Positions 1 to 8,620 of a stretch of DNA of 64,000 nucleotides are shown here, piece by piece. Source of the stretch: an uncultured Acetatifactor sp. (GTDB lineage Bacteria; Bacillota; Clostridia; Lachnospirales; Lachnospiraceae); the NCBI GenBank assembly GCA_910578185.1, contig CAJTPN010000003.1, forward strand, positions 242,857 through 306,856, read 5' to 3'. A model generated the notes under the pieces. The model was given only the letters and a program-made list of their open reading frames with translations. It was not told the origin of the DNA and ran no database searches. Both the position numbers and the translations under genes were made by a program. Position 1 is the first letter of the stretch. Each line of letters begins with the position of its first letter.

Positions 1-484
1 CACGGCACAGATTCAGGAAATCCCCATCCCCCCATATCAGTGTAATGCCCTCATATCCGGCCTCCTCCAAAATCTCTTCCACTCGCTCCGTATCATACAG
101 GCCGTCCAGGCAGACCGTAACCAGGCTCACGTTGTCCGGAAGTGCCGCCTCAAACTTTGCAATATCGGGCATTTCCTCCAAGCAGGGACCGCACAGCGTG
201 GACCAGAAATTTATGACTGTCACATCCTTCTGCGCCAGATCCTCCTGTGTAAAAGAAGCGCCATCCAGAGTCAGTGCCTCAAATGACCGCAATGCCAGTC
301 CCTGTTCCTCTGAACCTGCTGTGTCGTCCACCGTCTGTGAACTTCCTTCTTCTGCCTCGGAATCTCGATGATCGCTGGAACAGCCGGTAACGCACAATCC
401 CAGCATCAACATCAGACCAAATGTGAGCACCTTCCTCTTTCCGTACTTATTTTTTACAGTCTTACTGTTTTTTGTCTTTTTCAT
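1..484 (-). CDS. TlpA-like thiol-disulfide redox lipoprotein (3' end outside window)
   Basis: Reading the minus strand from the ATG at 484 gives a basic N-terminus, a hydrophobic stretch and a lipobox VTGC with Cys35, so the product should be an exported lipoprotein. An acidic linker follows, then a thioredoxin fold with the active-site motif CGPC at residues 98-101, preceded by the typical NFWSTL strand. About 161 residues are visible and the C-terminus runs off the window. A strong AGGAGG site lies about 8 bases before the start. The family reduces or isomerises disulfides outside the membrane, or supplies electrons to partners such as methionine sulfoxide reductases. The partner is not visible here. 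Confidence 0.85.
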   Translation of the reverse strand, partial: MKKTKNSKTVKNKYGKRKVLTFGLMLMLGLCVTGCSSDHRDSEAEEGSSQTVDDTAGSEEQGLALRSFEALTLDGASFTQEDLAQKDVTVINFWSTLCGPCLEEMPDIAKFEAALPDNVSLVTVCLDGLYDTERVEEILEEAGYEGITLIWGDGDFLNLCR

Positions 485-689
485 CCCTGCACCTCCTGAA
501 ACGCTTTACGCACATACCGTTATTATAACAGTTCCCGCTCTGTTATTTCCACATAAATCTGTATTTTTTCTATTGAAATTATTATCCAGATAATTATATT
601 TGCAGCCGACGGGATACCCCCTCCAAAAAATCAGACATTGTATCGAGTCTGAGGAGGAGGCAAGCGGTTCCACACAAAAATCGCATAAA

Positions 690-740
690 ATACCCCCTAA
701 GCAGACTTGGTTCTTTACCTTTTCTACTTAAGGGGTATCA
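690..740 (-). terminator. Probable rho-independent terminator of metK
   Basis: Downstream of metK on the minus strand an inverted repeat (ATACCCCTTAAG paired with CTTAGGGGGTAT) closes a loop of about 27 bases and is followed by TTTTAT. The rest of 485-776 shows no credible gene. Confidence 0.55.
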
Positions 741-776
741 TATCACTTTTCCACAAAGTACCTTTTTATCTCTAAT

Positions 777-1964
777 TTACAGATACTTCTTCAGGACATC
801 CACCTTATCGGTCGCTTCCCAGGGGAGTGCCACATCGTCACGGCCAAAGTGACCGTATGCCGCCGTGGCACGGTAGATTGGTCTGCGCAAATCAAGCATT
901 TTGATAATCCCCGCAGGGCGAAGATCAAAGTTTTCCCGAATAATCTCCACCAATCTCTCATTACTCAGCCTGCCGGTGCCAAAGGTATCCACCATAACAG
1001 ATGTGGGCTGTGCCACGCCAATGGCATATGCCAGCTGTATCTCGCATTTCTCCGAAAGCCCTGCCGCCACGATATTTTTTGCCACATAGCGGGCAGCGTA
1101 TGCCGCGCTTCTGTCCACCTTGGTACAGTCCTTACCGGAGAAAGCACCGCCGCCGTGACGGGCGTAGCCGCCATAGGTATCCACAATGATCTTACGGCCT
1201 GTCAAACCCGCATCTCCCTGAGGACCGCCGATCACAAAACGCCCCGTAGGGTTGATAAAGAATTTGGTATCCTGATCCACCATATCCTTGGGCAAAACGG
1301 GATCAAATACATATTTTTTGATATCCTCATGGATTTGTTCCTGCGTCACATCCTCGTCATGCTGAGTGGATAGCACCACAGCCTCCAGACGTTTGGGTCT
1401 GCCGTTCTCATCATACTCCACCGATACCTGACTCTTACCGTCAGGACGCAGATAGGTCAATGTGCCATCCTTGCGAACCTTTGCCAGCTGTCTTGACAAT
1501 TTGTGTGCCAAAGCGATGGGATAAGGCATCAGCTCCGGCGTCTCATTGGTGGCATAGCCGAACATCATGCCCTGATCTCCCGCACCGATTGCCTCGATCT
1601 GCGCATCGCTCATGCCCAACTCCCTGGCTTCCAGCGCTTTGTCAACTCCCATGGCAATGTCCGGAGACTGCTTATCCAGCGCTACCATCACGGCACAGAT
1701 ATTGCCGTCAAAACCTGTCTTTGCGTCGTTATAGCCGATCTCGTTTACGGTCTTACGCACAATGGCAGGAATATCCAGGTTTGCCTTGGTGGTAATTTCA
1801 CCTGTCACCAGAACAAAACCGGTACAGCTTGCCGTCTCACATGCCACACGGCTCATGGGATCCTGCTCCATGCAGGCATCCAGAATTGCATCCGAAACCG
1901 CATCACAGAGTTTGTCAGGATGTCCTTCTGTTACGGATTCCGAAGTAAATAAATGTTTTTCCAT
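777..1964 (-). CDS. metK: S-adenosylmethionine synthetase
   Basis: This 395-residue protein has the full methionine adenosyltransferase signature: N-terminal FTSESVTEGHPDK, the ATP-binding GAGDQGMMFGYA segment near residues 125-136 and the GGGAFSGKD P-loop-like motif near residue 272. It makes SAM from methionine and ATP in the cytoplasm and has the usual family length. It is a single-gene unit preceded by an S-box riboswitch with its own terminator, so its expression should fall when SAM is plentiful. Nothing appears unusual. Confidence 0.98.
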   Translation of the reverse strand: MEKHLFTSESVTEGHPDKLCDAVSDAILDACMEQDPMSRVACETASCTGFVLVTGEITTKANLDIPAIVRKTVNEIGYNDAKTGFDGNICAVMVALDKQSPDIAMGVDKALEARELGMSDAQIEAIGAGDQGMMFGYATNETPELMPYPIALAHKLSRQLAKVRKDGTLTYLRPDGKSQVSVEYDENGRPKRLEAVVLSTQHDEDVTQEQIHEDIKKYVFDPVLPKDMVDQDTKFFINPTGRFVIGGPQGDAGLTGRKIIVDTYGGYARHGGGAFSGKDCTKVDRSAAYAARYVAKNIVAAGLSEKCEIQLAYAIGVAQPTSVMVDTFGTGRLSNERLVEIIRENFDLRPAGIIKMLDLRRPIYRATAAYGHFGRDDVALPWEATDKVDVLKKYL

Positions 1965-1997
1965 TGTTTTTTCCCTTCCTTATGTAAAATGTTGTAC

Positions 1998-2027
1998 AAA
2001 AAAGCCCGCTTAACAATTAAGCGGACT
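1998..2027 (-). terminator. Riboswitch expression-platform terminator
   Basis: On the minus strand GTCCGCTTAA, loop TTGT, TTAAGCGGGC and a T6 run form a strong intrinsic terminator between the SAM aptamer and metK. It is the expected off state of an S-box leader. Confidence 0.85.
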
Positions 2028-2047
2028 AAATTCTTTCGATATTCAAT

Positions 2048-2150
2048 CCTCTTATTGCTCGAATATAACTCGCTCAGGGAGGCACCTTCCTCAAATGGGG
2101 TTGCCGTGGCTTCATCGATCCTATGTATCTCCACCAACTCTGAATAAGAG
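2048..2150 (-). promoter_or_regulatory. SAM-I (S-box) riboswitch aptamer
   Basis: The minus-strand leader contains the S-box landmarks in order: P1 strand CTCTTATTC, AGAGTTGGTGGAG, the conserved GATGAAGCCACGGCAACC core, AAGGTGCC, and the closing P1 strand GCAATAAGAG. It lies directly before metK and is followed by a terminator, so it should attenuate metK transcription on binding SAM. Short reading frames over this leader are spurious. Confidence 0.95.
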
Positions 2151-2234
2151 AACTCATATATAATTTTAATATGTAACACGCTTATACTTTACTACATCTA
2201 AAGTCATTTGTCAATAGGAAATTAAATCCATTCC

Positions 2235-3056
2235 TCAATCCCACCAGAAATACCAGATGATCGACTTTGAAAGCGCATCCGCAAACACACTGACGGTACC
2301 GTGTGGCCCCTGGTCTATCACATCAGGGCAAAAAACATACTGTTCCTGTGCAAGCGCCCCCACGTTATCGCGTCCTACAGGAACCGGAAGCATGAATTCC
2401 AGCACATCATGGGTTATGGCCACAGGCATGGCCCCGTAACATTCATACCAATACTTTGCCACCGCCATCAATTCCGGCGTATCAGGGCATTCATTCCACC
2501 CGCCAAAAGGCAGATACGCAAAGATCTCCCAGGGATTTTTCACCGGAATCTCCGCCATAACCAAAGGGCATGTCAAACCCCGTCTGAAATTCCAGTATCC
2601 GTTGAGCGCGTCATTTTTCTCGCCCCCGGCAATTTCTCCCCGAATCTCGTATTCCCACTCCAGTCCGTCCTCTTCTGCCTCTCTCTTATACTCCGCCAGC
2701 AGATTTTCCAAAAACTCCTTGCCTGACTGCACGGGACGTCCCAACATATCCTGCCGATACTGTTCCACTTCTTCCCTGTGATAGGCATAATCCTCTTTCA
2801 TGCCCTCTTCCATAGGGATCACCGGCTCAAATTTTCTCTTGTCAGAATTCATCACAAGACACTCCCACAGCGTCTCATCCTCCGCCACCAGCACCGGCAC
2901 GAAGCCTTCCCTCCGTCCTCTTTCCACCGCTTTCCGATAAGCATCTACAATCGGTGTGTCGTCGTCCATAGGTGCAAAATAATGGCATGGACAGCCCAAA
3001 AAATTCTTCAATGCCATCAGCATCTCCGGCAGATCTTTCCCTCTTTTATCCGGCAT
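2235..3056 (-). CDS. DUF4253 domain protein
   Basis: A 273-residue cytoplasmic protein. The C-terminal about 110 residues match my memory of DUF4253: WEIFAYLPFGGWNECP, then THDVLEF, EQYVFCPDV and a terminal WYFWWD. Function is unknown. The start was set at 3056 because a GGCGGAGGAGG site lies just ahead of it; the reading frame opens ten codons earlier at an ATG without a binding site. It sits 40 bp downstream of murA on the same strand and is probably cotranscribed, although no functional link is evident. Confidence 0.75.
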   Translation of the reverse strand: MPDKRGKDLPEMLMALKNFLGCPCHYFAPMDDDTPIVDAYRKAVERGRREGFVPVLVAEDETLWECLVMNSDKRKFEPVIPMEEGMKEDYAYHREEVEQYRQDMLGRPVQSGKEFLENLLAEYKREAEEDGLEWEYEIRGEIAGGEKNDALNGYWNFRRGLTCPLVMAEIPVKNPWEIFAYLPFGGWNECPDTPELMAVAKYWYECYGAMPVAITHDVLEFMLPVPVGRDNVGALAQEQYVFCPDVIDQGPHGTVSVFADALSKSIIWYFWWD

Positions 3057-3096
3057 TTGTCCTCCTCCGCCCACATTTATTGTCATGTGGCGCTCT

Positions 3097-4389
3097 TCAA
3101 CCGGTTTTCAACTTAAACTTCTGATAATCCTTTTCCGTCTCCACCAGTTCGATTTGCGCGCCTAAATTGCGCAATTTAATATGAAAATCCTCGTATCCAC
3201 GCTCAATATATTTAATGTCATCCACCATCGTACAGCCTTCTGCTGCCAGCGCCGCTATCACAAGCGCTGCACCCGCCCGCAAATCCGGTACGGTAATACT
3301 TGCCCCGGTATATTTCTCCACACCGTTGATGATGGCCGTATTGCCCTCAACTTTAATGCCAGCACCCATTCGGGTAAGTTCGTCCACATATTTAAAACGA
3401 TTTTCAAAGATACTTTCCGTCACGATACTTGTGCCCTCAGCCAGCGCCAGCGCCGCCGTAATCTGAGGCTGCATATCGGTTGGAAAACCGGGATAGGGCA
3501 GTGTCTTTACCTGTGTATGCATCAGAGGCTTTGAAGACACAACCCGAATACAGTCGTCCTTCTCTTTGACTTCACAGCCAATTTCCAAAAGTTTTGCGGT
3601 GATGGACTCTAAATGCTTTGGGATCACATTTTTGACCGTCACATCCCCCTTTGTGATCGCCGCGGCAAACATAAAGGTTCCTGCCTCTATCTGATCCGGA
3701 ATAATGGTGTATTCTGTGCCGTGCAATCTGGAAACCCCCTTAATCCTGACAACATCCGTCCCAGCGCCCTTGATGTTGGCTCCCATACTGCTTAAAAAAT
3801 TTGCCACATCCACCACATGAGGTTCCTTCGCCGCGTTCTCAATGATTGTCCTGCCCTCCGCAAGAGCAGCAGCCATCATGATATTAATGGTCGCCCCCAC
3901 ACTCACTCCATCCATGTAAATATGGCTTCCCACCAGGCGCCGGGCCTTTGCCTTGATCAGACCATGCTCGATCACCACCTCGGCCCCCAGCGCACGGAAT
4001 CCCTTCAGATGCTGGTCGATGGCTCGGGAGCCGATATCACACCCACCCGGAAGCACTACCTGCGCCATCTTATATCTTCCGAGCAGCGCCCCCAGCAGAT
4101 AATAGGAAGCCCTGATCTTCTTGATCGCCTCATTCTCAACGATCAGGTTATTGATATCCTGGGCATTTAACATTGCCTTATGCCGATTGGCGCGACTCAC
4201 CGTTACACCGATCCCCTGCATGGCATCCAACATTGTCTTCACATCCCAAACGTCCGGCACATTGTCTATATATACGGTCTCATCCGTCATGGCGCATGCC
4301 GCAAGAATGGGCAGTACGGCATTTTTGGAGCCCGCTATCTCCACATCACCCACCAAGGGATTTCCACCCCGAATTGCATATTGTTCCAT
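3097..4389 (-). CDS. murA: UDP-N-acetylglucosamine 1-carboxyvinyltransferase (MurA)
   Basis: The 430-residue product catalyses the first committed step of peptidoglycan synthesis, transferring enolpyruvyl from PEP to UDP-GlcNAc in the cytoplasm. The SKNAVLPILAA motif is at residues 21-31, and the catalytic loop PGGCDIGSRAIDQH carries Cys117, the residue alkylated by fosfomycin in sensitive enzymes. GFPTDMQPQ, another family hallmark, is also present. Length is normal. It lies downstream of an M23 cell-wall protease gene on the same strand, consistent with an envelope gene group. Confidence 0.97.
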   Translation of the reverse strand: MEQYAIRGGNPLVGDVEIAGSKNAVLPILAACAMTDETVYIDNVPDVWDVKTMLDAMQGIGVTVSRANRHKAMLNAQDINNLIVENEAIKKIRASYYLLGALLGRYKMAQVVLPGGCDIGSRAIDQHLKGFRALGAEVVIEHGLIKAKARRLVGSHIYMDGVSVGATINIMMAAALAEGRTIIENAAKEPHVVDVANFLSSMGANIKGAGTDVVRIKGVSRLHGTEYTIIPDQIEAGTFMFAAAITKGDVTVKNVIPKHLESITAKLLEIGCEVKEKDDCIRVVSSKPLMHTQVKTLPYPGFPTDMQPQITAALALAEGTSIVTESIFENRFKYVDELTRMGAGIKVEGNTAIINGVEKYTGASITVPDLRAGAALVIAALAAEGCTMVDDIKYIERGYEDFHIKLRNLGAQIELVETEKDYQKFKLKTG

Positions 4390-4531
4390 CTATCTCTACC
4401 TCTGCTTAAGGTCAGCATTTTCTATTTATTCTTTTAAACAAAGCCATGTTACCATATTTCTCCTCATTTGTAAATCGAACGCGCATTCAACTTTATTCCC
4501 CTCTGCTCCCGTTTCCCCTTCAATGCTCATT

Positions 4532-6109
4532 CTATTTGTCCAAATATTTTTCAGGATTAACCTGGGAGCCGTTGATCAAAATTTCAAAATGCAGATGGGG
4601 TCCCGTCACATTTCCCGTCATTCCGGACAGCGCAATCTTGTCATTTTGCTTTACCTTCTGCCCAACCTTGACTAAGATCTTACTCAAATGTGCATATCTG
4701 GTCTGCCTTCCGTCCTCATGATCAATGTATACCACATAACCGTAGCCGCTTCCCCAGCCGGCCCGTACCACCGTGCCTCCGCTGGACGCATATACGCTGG
4801 TTCCTGTAGGCACCGCCCAGTCCACACCCTTATGATTGGTGCTGGCGCCCGCCAAAGGCGCTTTCCTTGGACCAAAAGACGATGTGGTGCGTCCGCCGGA
4901 AACCGGTCTGACATAGGTGGGCGGAACGATCGTTCCCCGCTCTATCACCTTGGCCTTGGCCTCCATGACCACCTCTTCCTTCAGGATTTCTCTGGATATT
5001 TCCTTCTCGTTGAGATAGGTCACATCCGCAACCACTCTTCTCAGCCCTGCCGAGGGCGGTTGCCGCAGCACTACCTGATTGGTATACCAGCTGTCATTAT
5101 CAATATAGAGCGGCTCGGCATCGTAGATCTCCTCATAAAACTTTTCCTCGGTACGCCTGACGGAAAGCTCCGGTTCCGGAACCGTGATAAAAAGCTGATC
5201 ACCGACGTGAAGATCATCAACATTTTCCATATCGTTCATCTCCACGATCCTGTCCATGGGGATATTAAGCTTTATGGCAATCTCAGACAAGGTATCCCCC
5301 GCCACCACTTCGTATACGGAAGCGGTCTCCTGCTCCATAATCACTAGATTGATAGCATCCTCCAGGCCTGTCAGCTGATTTTCCGGCAGATAAGTCTCAA
5401 CAATCTCGATCTCCTCCGCAAAGTTCATGGAATGAATCCCCAGATCAAATTCCTCAAGCTCCCTCTCATCGCCTTCCTTTTGCATTGCCTGGGCTCCGGT
5501 AAGTCCTGCAAAAAGAGACTGTATTCCCGCCTCCATATCGGAGCGAACTTCCTCAACCGCTGCGGCAGTGGAAACCACATCGGCGGTAAGCACACCAAAT
5601 TCCCTGTCCGTATCATATTTGAGCTCTACCGCAAACCTGTCCCCTCCGCCGTATTTGTCAATGGCAGCCTGCAGTACCCGGCGCACATCCTCCACACTGG
5701 CCAGACTGATTATATATTCGTTTATCTTTAGCGTGTAGGATCGCTGCATGGACTCCTGGACGCCGGCCCGAAGCGCCTCTACCATTCTGCTCAGTACTTC
5801 TTCCTCTTCATCCACCCTGCCCCACAGCACTTCCTCACCTACAACTGCCATATCGACTTCCATAAACACCAGTTCGCTGCTTTCGGAGGCCACGGTTTTA
5901 CGGGCCTGCAGCAACAGCTCCTCCACATGGGATTTATCTCCCAGCGTGCCCACATCCAGACCGTTCACCTGAATATGAAAACAGTTTTCACCTGTCCGTT
6001 CAAAGGGCGTATATCCATTCAGGAATATAATGCCCAGAAACAAAGTTGACATCGTAGCCTTAATATATGTAAATTTATGCTTTTTATGACTTCTTTTTAT
6101 CTTTTTCAT
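4532..6109 (-). CDS. Membrane-anchored LysM/G5/M23 peptidoglycan endopeptidase
   Basis: A 525-residue protein with a basic N-terminus and one hydrophobic segment (about residues 17-33), so an anchored or secreted envelope protein. After a roughly 200-residue helical, acidic region comes a LysM domain (VVAGDTLSEIAIKLNIP, near residues 265-310), a G5-like segment, and a C-terminal M23 (LytM) domain. The zinc motifs HKGVD and GPHLHFE are both intact, predicting active glycyl or peptide-crosslink endopeptidase. It may serve wall remodelling or spore-wall work; the sequence does not decide. It is upstream of murA on the same strand. Confidence 0.9.
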   Translation of the reverse strand: MKKIKRSHKKHKFTYIKATMSTLFLGIIFLNGYTPFERTGENCFHIQVNGLDVGTLGDKSHVEELLLQARKTVASESSELVFMEVDMAVVGEEVLWGRVDEEEEVLSRMVEALRAGVQESMQRSYTLKINEYIISLASVEDVRRVLQAAIDKYGGGDRFAVELKYDTDREFGVLTADVVSTAAAVEEVRSDMEAGIQSLFAGLTGAQAMQKEGDERELEEFDLGIHSMNFAEEIEIVETYLPENQLTGLEDAINLVIMEQETASVYEVVAGDTLSEIAIKLNIPMDRIVEMNDMENVDDLHVGDQLFITVPEPELSVRRTEEKFYEEIYDAEPLYIDNDSWYTNQVVLRQPPSAGLRRVVADVTYLNEKEISREILKEEVVMEAKAKVIERGTIVPPTYVRPVSGGRTTSSFGPRKAPLAGASTNHKGVDWAVPTGTSVYASSGGTVVRAGWGSGYGYVVYIDHEDGRQTRYAHLSKILVKVGQKVKQNDKIALSGMTGNVTGPHLHFEILINGSQVNPEKYLDK

Positions 6110-6171
6110 AAGCTTTCCAATTCTTTCGAGGTATCTCTTTCGATTGCTCTCTGCCGCATATATGGCAAGTT

Positions 6172-6209
6172 ATGGGGAACGGAAATCTATTTTAAAACCC
6201 ATTCCCCAT
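6172..6209. repeat. Inverted repeat in divergent intergenic region
   Basis: ATGGGGAACGG at 6172-6182 is mirrored by CCATTCCCCAT at 6199-6209. It lies about 65 bp upstream of the M23 protease start, in the 363-bp gap between divergent genes, so it may be an operator or hairpin in that gene's leader. No T-run follows. The rest of 6110-6472 holds the plus-strand promoter and no gene. Confidence 0.4.
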
Positions 6210-6397
6210 CTATGATTCGACAATAAAACCATTTTAACAACATTTGGGTAACTTGTAAAGTAAGTTTGCCCCAATAATGCAAAGATAGCAAATATGATAC
6301 AATTTCTCTCATTATTTCCCTGCGGGGCCAAAATATACATCCGCCGAAACGATCAAACCGGAACTTGTCCTGTTGGCTGCGGCATGCATTCATAAGA

Positions 6398-6426
6398 TTG
6401 CTTTTTGGAAAAAGATGTGGTATGAT
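6398..6426 (+). promoter_or_regulatory. Sigma-A-type promoter for the Wzy-like gene
   Basis: TTGCTT at 6398-6403 and TATGAT at 6421-6426 are separated by 17 bases. The start codon of the membrane protein gene is about 47 bp downstream of the -10 box. Confidence 0.6.
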
Positions 6427-6472
6427 GATTCCTAATTTAAACGAATCAAAAGTTTGGTCGGGAGGGAGCGCC

Positions 6473-8038
6473 ATGCAAAAACTGAAATCCGTAAACAAGC
6501 CCAGGATATTGTATACTCTGTTATTCTTCCTTTTTTGTATCATTGATCAAAGGGTAAAAACCGCCTCCGGCCTGGACGGTACCTATGAATTTTTCAGAAA
6601 TCTCATGGGGGTTGTCATGGCCCTGCTGATATTGAGCAGTTATGAAGCCGCCGCTGTCCGTCAGCTAAAACTGCCTTTTCTCATATGGACCATATCCGGT
6701 TTGATCCTTGGCGCGGCTGCTTTCGTATGGGGCATCTCACATGTATTTTTCCTGCCTGCCTGGTTCCTGCTGCTTTTGTCCGTATTCCTGTTCGGATATA
6801 TTCTGATTTATACTGTTATCATCCTCCTGAAAGGCAAACGCCTCCCTGCACTGAACCGGCCAATGCTGGCCATATGGGGCGTGTTAATGCTCCTTATGAC
6901 TTTCTCAAGGAGCAATTACCTGTGGCCTCCGGCTTATTTGCTCATGTTCGGATTCTTTTTTCTCACCCCCCGCACAAAAATACAACAGGAAGATCTTTTT
7001 CATGGTCTCCTGAACGGCGTGATTCTTTCCTTTTTTGTTTTTCAGGCATATTGTTGTGTCTTCCGGCCTTACGATGTGGTACGCTATGTGGGGATCTATA
7101 CCAACTCAAACATTGCAGGTTTATATTATCTGGAGGTGCTTGCGGCATTTATGGCAAAATATCTGGATGCCGTAAGAAAAAAAGCCGGCATATTGATAAA
7201 AGTTTTTTGTTGGCTTGGTCTTGGAGTCACCATATCCTTCCTGTTTATGTGCATTGGCAGAACCGCCTGGATCGTGGCTTTTATTCTTTGCATCGTATTT
7301 TTATTGGCCCTGAACAAACAGTTATGCAAAAAGCGCTTTTTCCGAAATGGTCTCGCCCTTGTGGTCTGTGCCGGTATCCTTTTTCCCGTCACATTCGGCA
7401 TCGTGCGTTACACTCCGCCGTTTTTCCACCATCCCGTATGGTTTTTCGGTGAATGGAGCGAAGAAAAAGTGCATTCCTGGGATCCCTGGAATTCCGAGAA
7501 ATATATTGACATGGACGAATTGCTCTCCACTGCGGTGGGCAGACTGGCAAAGACTCTGGAAGACCTGCTGAACAAAAGTCCCTTTGCAATTTCCGCCAAG
7601 GCAGCCGAGGCGGATCCGGTGGACAGGCGTGAAGAAATGGCTGTTCTCAGCTATGAAGAAGCCGAAAACGGCCTTCTGGTGCGCAAGACCATTTATTCTC
7701 ATTACTTCCGGAACCTGAATCTGTGGGGCCACAGGCAGGATGAACAGGGATTTCAGCTGACTGGCAAATATTGGATTGGACATGCCCACAATATCTACCT
7801 TCAATACGGAACCGATTTCGGAATAATAGCGCTGCTTTTCTTCATCGGCTTGTCCTTCTGGGTATGTGTGTCCCTGATTGGGGACTTTCGAAAAAAAGAG
7901 AATCCTGAATTTCTGGGATACTTTCTGTTTGCGTTAATCCCGCTTGCATTCGGCCTGCTGGAATATTGCTGGGGCGTGGGGACATTCAGTATCCTGACAC
8001 TTTTCATGGCATGGGGAAGAGCTATCCGCAGGGATTAG
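6473..8038 (+). CDS. O-antigen ligase/Wzy-like polytopic membrane protein
   Basis: A 521-residue protein with about ten to twelve hydrophobic segments and one large hydrophilic loop between roughly residues 320 and 450, followed by the HAHNIYLQYGTDFG segment typical of the Wzy_C/O-antigen-ligase superfamily. Such proteins polymerise or ligate lipid-linked glycans at the outer face of the membrane. The start at 6473 was chosen for the GGGAGGG site just before it; the frame opens 36 codons upstream without one. It stands alone and converges on the flavin reductase gene with a 4-bp overlap. Which glycan it handles is unknown. Confidence 0.75.
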   Translation: MQKLKSVNKPRILYTLLFFLFCIIDQRVKTASGLDGTYEFFRNLMGVVMALLILSSYEAAAVRQLKLPFLIWTISGLILGAAAFVWGISHVFFLPAWFLLLLSVFLFGYILIYTVIILLKGKRLPALNRPMLAIWGVLMLLMTFSRSNYLWPPAYLLMFGFFFLTPRTKIQQEDLFHGLLNGVILSFFVFQAYCCVFRPYDVVRYVGIYTNSNIAGLYYLEVLAAFMAKYLDAVRKKAGILIKVFCWLGLGVTISFLFMCIGRTAWIVAFILCIVFLLALNKQLCKKRFFRNGLALVVCAGILFPVTFGIVRYTPPFFHHPVWFFGEWSEEKVHSWDPWNSEKYIDMDELLSTAVGRLAKTLEDLLNKSPFAISAKAAEADPVDRREEMAVLSYEEAENGLLVRKTIYSHYFRNLNLWGHRQDEQGFQLTGKYWIGHAHNIYLQYGTDFGIIALLFFIGLSFWVCVSLIGDFRKKENPEFLGYFLFALIPLAFGLLEYCWGVGTFSILTLFMAWGRAIRRD

Positions 8039-8598
8039 CTCTTCCTCACACTGTATCCGAAGGTTCCCACCTGTTTTCCGCACAGGTAATATCCTCCGTG
8101 AGAATATACCACAGGCTCCGCCTTCTCAAGATGAAATTTATTTTTTTCATCCATATATTTGCCGTCGGCGTGTACGGCAGCCACGTCTGCAAGAAACATG
8201 TGATGAGAGCCCAGCTCCAGGATCTGCCGTACCCTGCACTCTATATTGACCGGGCTCTCCCCGATCAGAGGCGCCGAAACCTTCTGTGCCAAAACCGGCG
8301 TCAGTCCCAGCATTTTAAATTTATCCACATCTTTCCCGCTTTTCACACCGCAGTAATCCGCGGCATACACCAACTCCTTGGTGGTCAGATTGACCACGAA
8401 TTCACCTCTGTCCTGCAAAATCGGATAAGAATACCTCTCCGGCCGGACAGAAATGCTCAACATGGGCGGATTGGTACAAACCGTTCCCGCCCATGCGATT
8501 GTGATAATATTATATTTTCCGTTTCGGTCCGCCATGCTCACCAGCGCCACCGGCAACGGATACAGCATATTTCCCGGTTTCCAGACTTCCTTTGCCAT
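8035..8598 (-). CDS. Flavin reductase-like (DIM6/NTAB) protein
   Basis: A 187-residue protein with the FMN-binding split-barrel features of the flavin reductase family: N-terminal PLPVALVSM, then NIITIAWAGTVCTNPPMLSISVRP, and GEFVVNL. These proteins bind FMN and reduce flavins or serve as small oxidoreductases. The ILELGSHHMFLADV segment is typical of clostridial members. It starts 22 bp downstream of the coiled-coil gene on the same strand, so the two are likely cotranscribed. The substrate is unknown. Confidence 0.85.
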   Translation of the reverse strand: MAKEVWKPGNMLYPLPVALVSMADRNGKYNIITIAWAGTVCTNPPMLSISVRPERYSYPILQDRGEFVVNLTTKELVYAADYCGVKSGKDVDKFKMLGLTPVLAQKVSAPLIGESPVNIECRVRQILELGSHHMFLADVAAVHADGKYMDEKNKFHLEKAEPVVYSHGGYYLCGKQVGTFGYSVRKS

Positions 8599-8620
8599 AT
8601 CGCCTTCCGTTTCCCACCTG

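Noticed and set aside
849..1373. Plus-strand frame opposite metK
   Set aside because: Antisense shadow of a well-supported gene.
1931..2179. Small frame over the metK leader
   Set aside because: Lies over the SAM riboswitch and its terminator.
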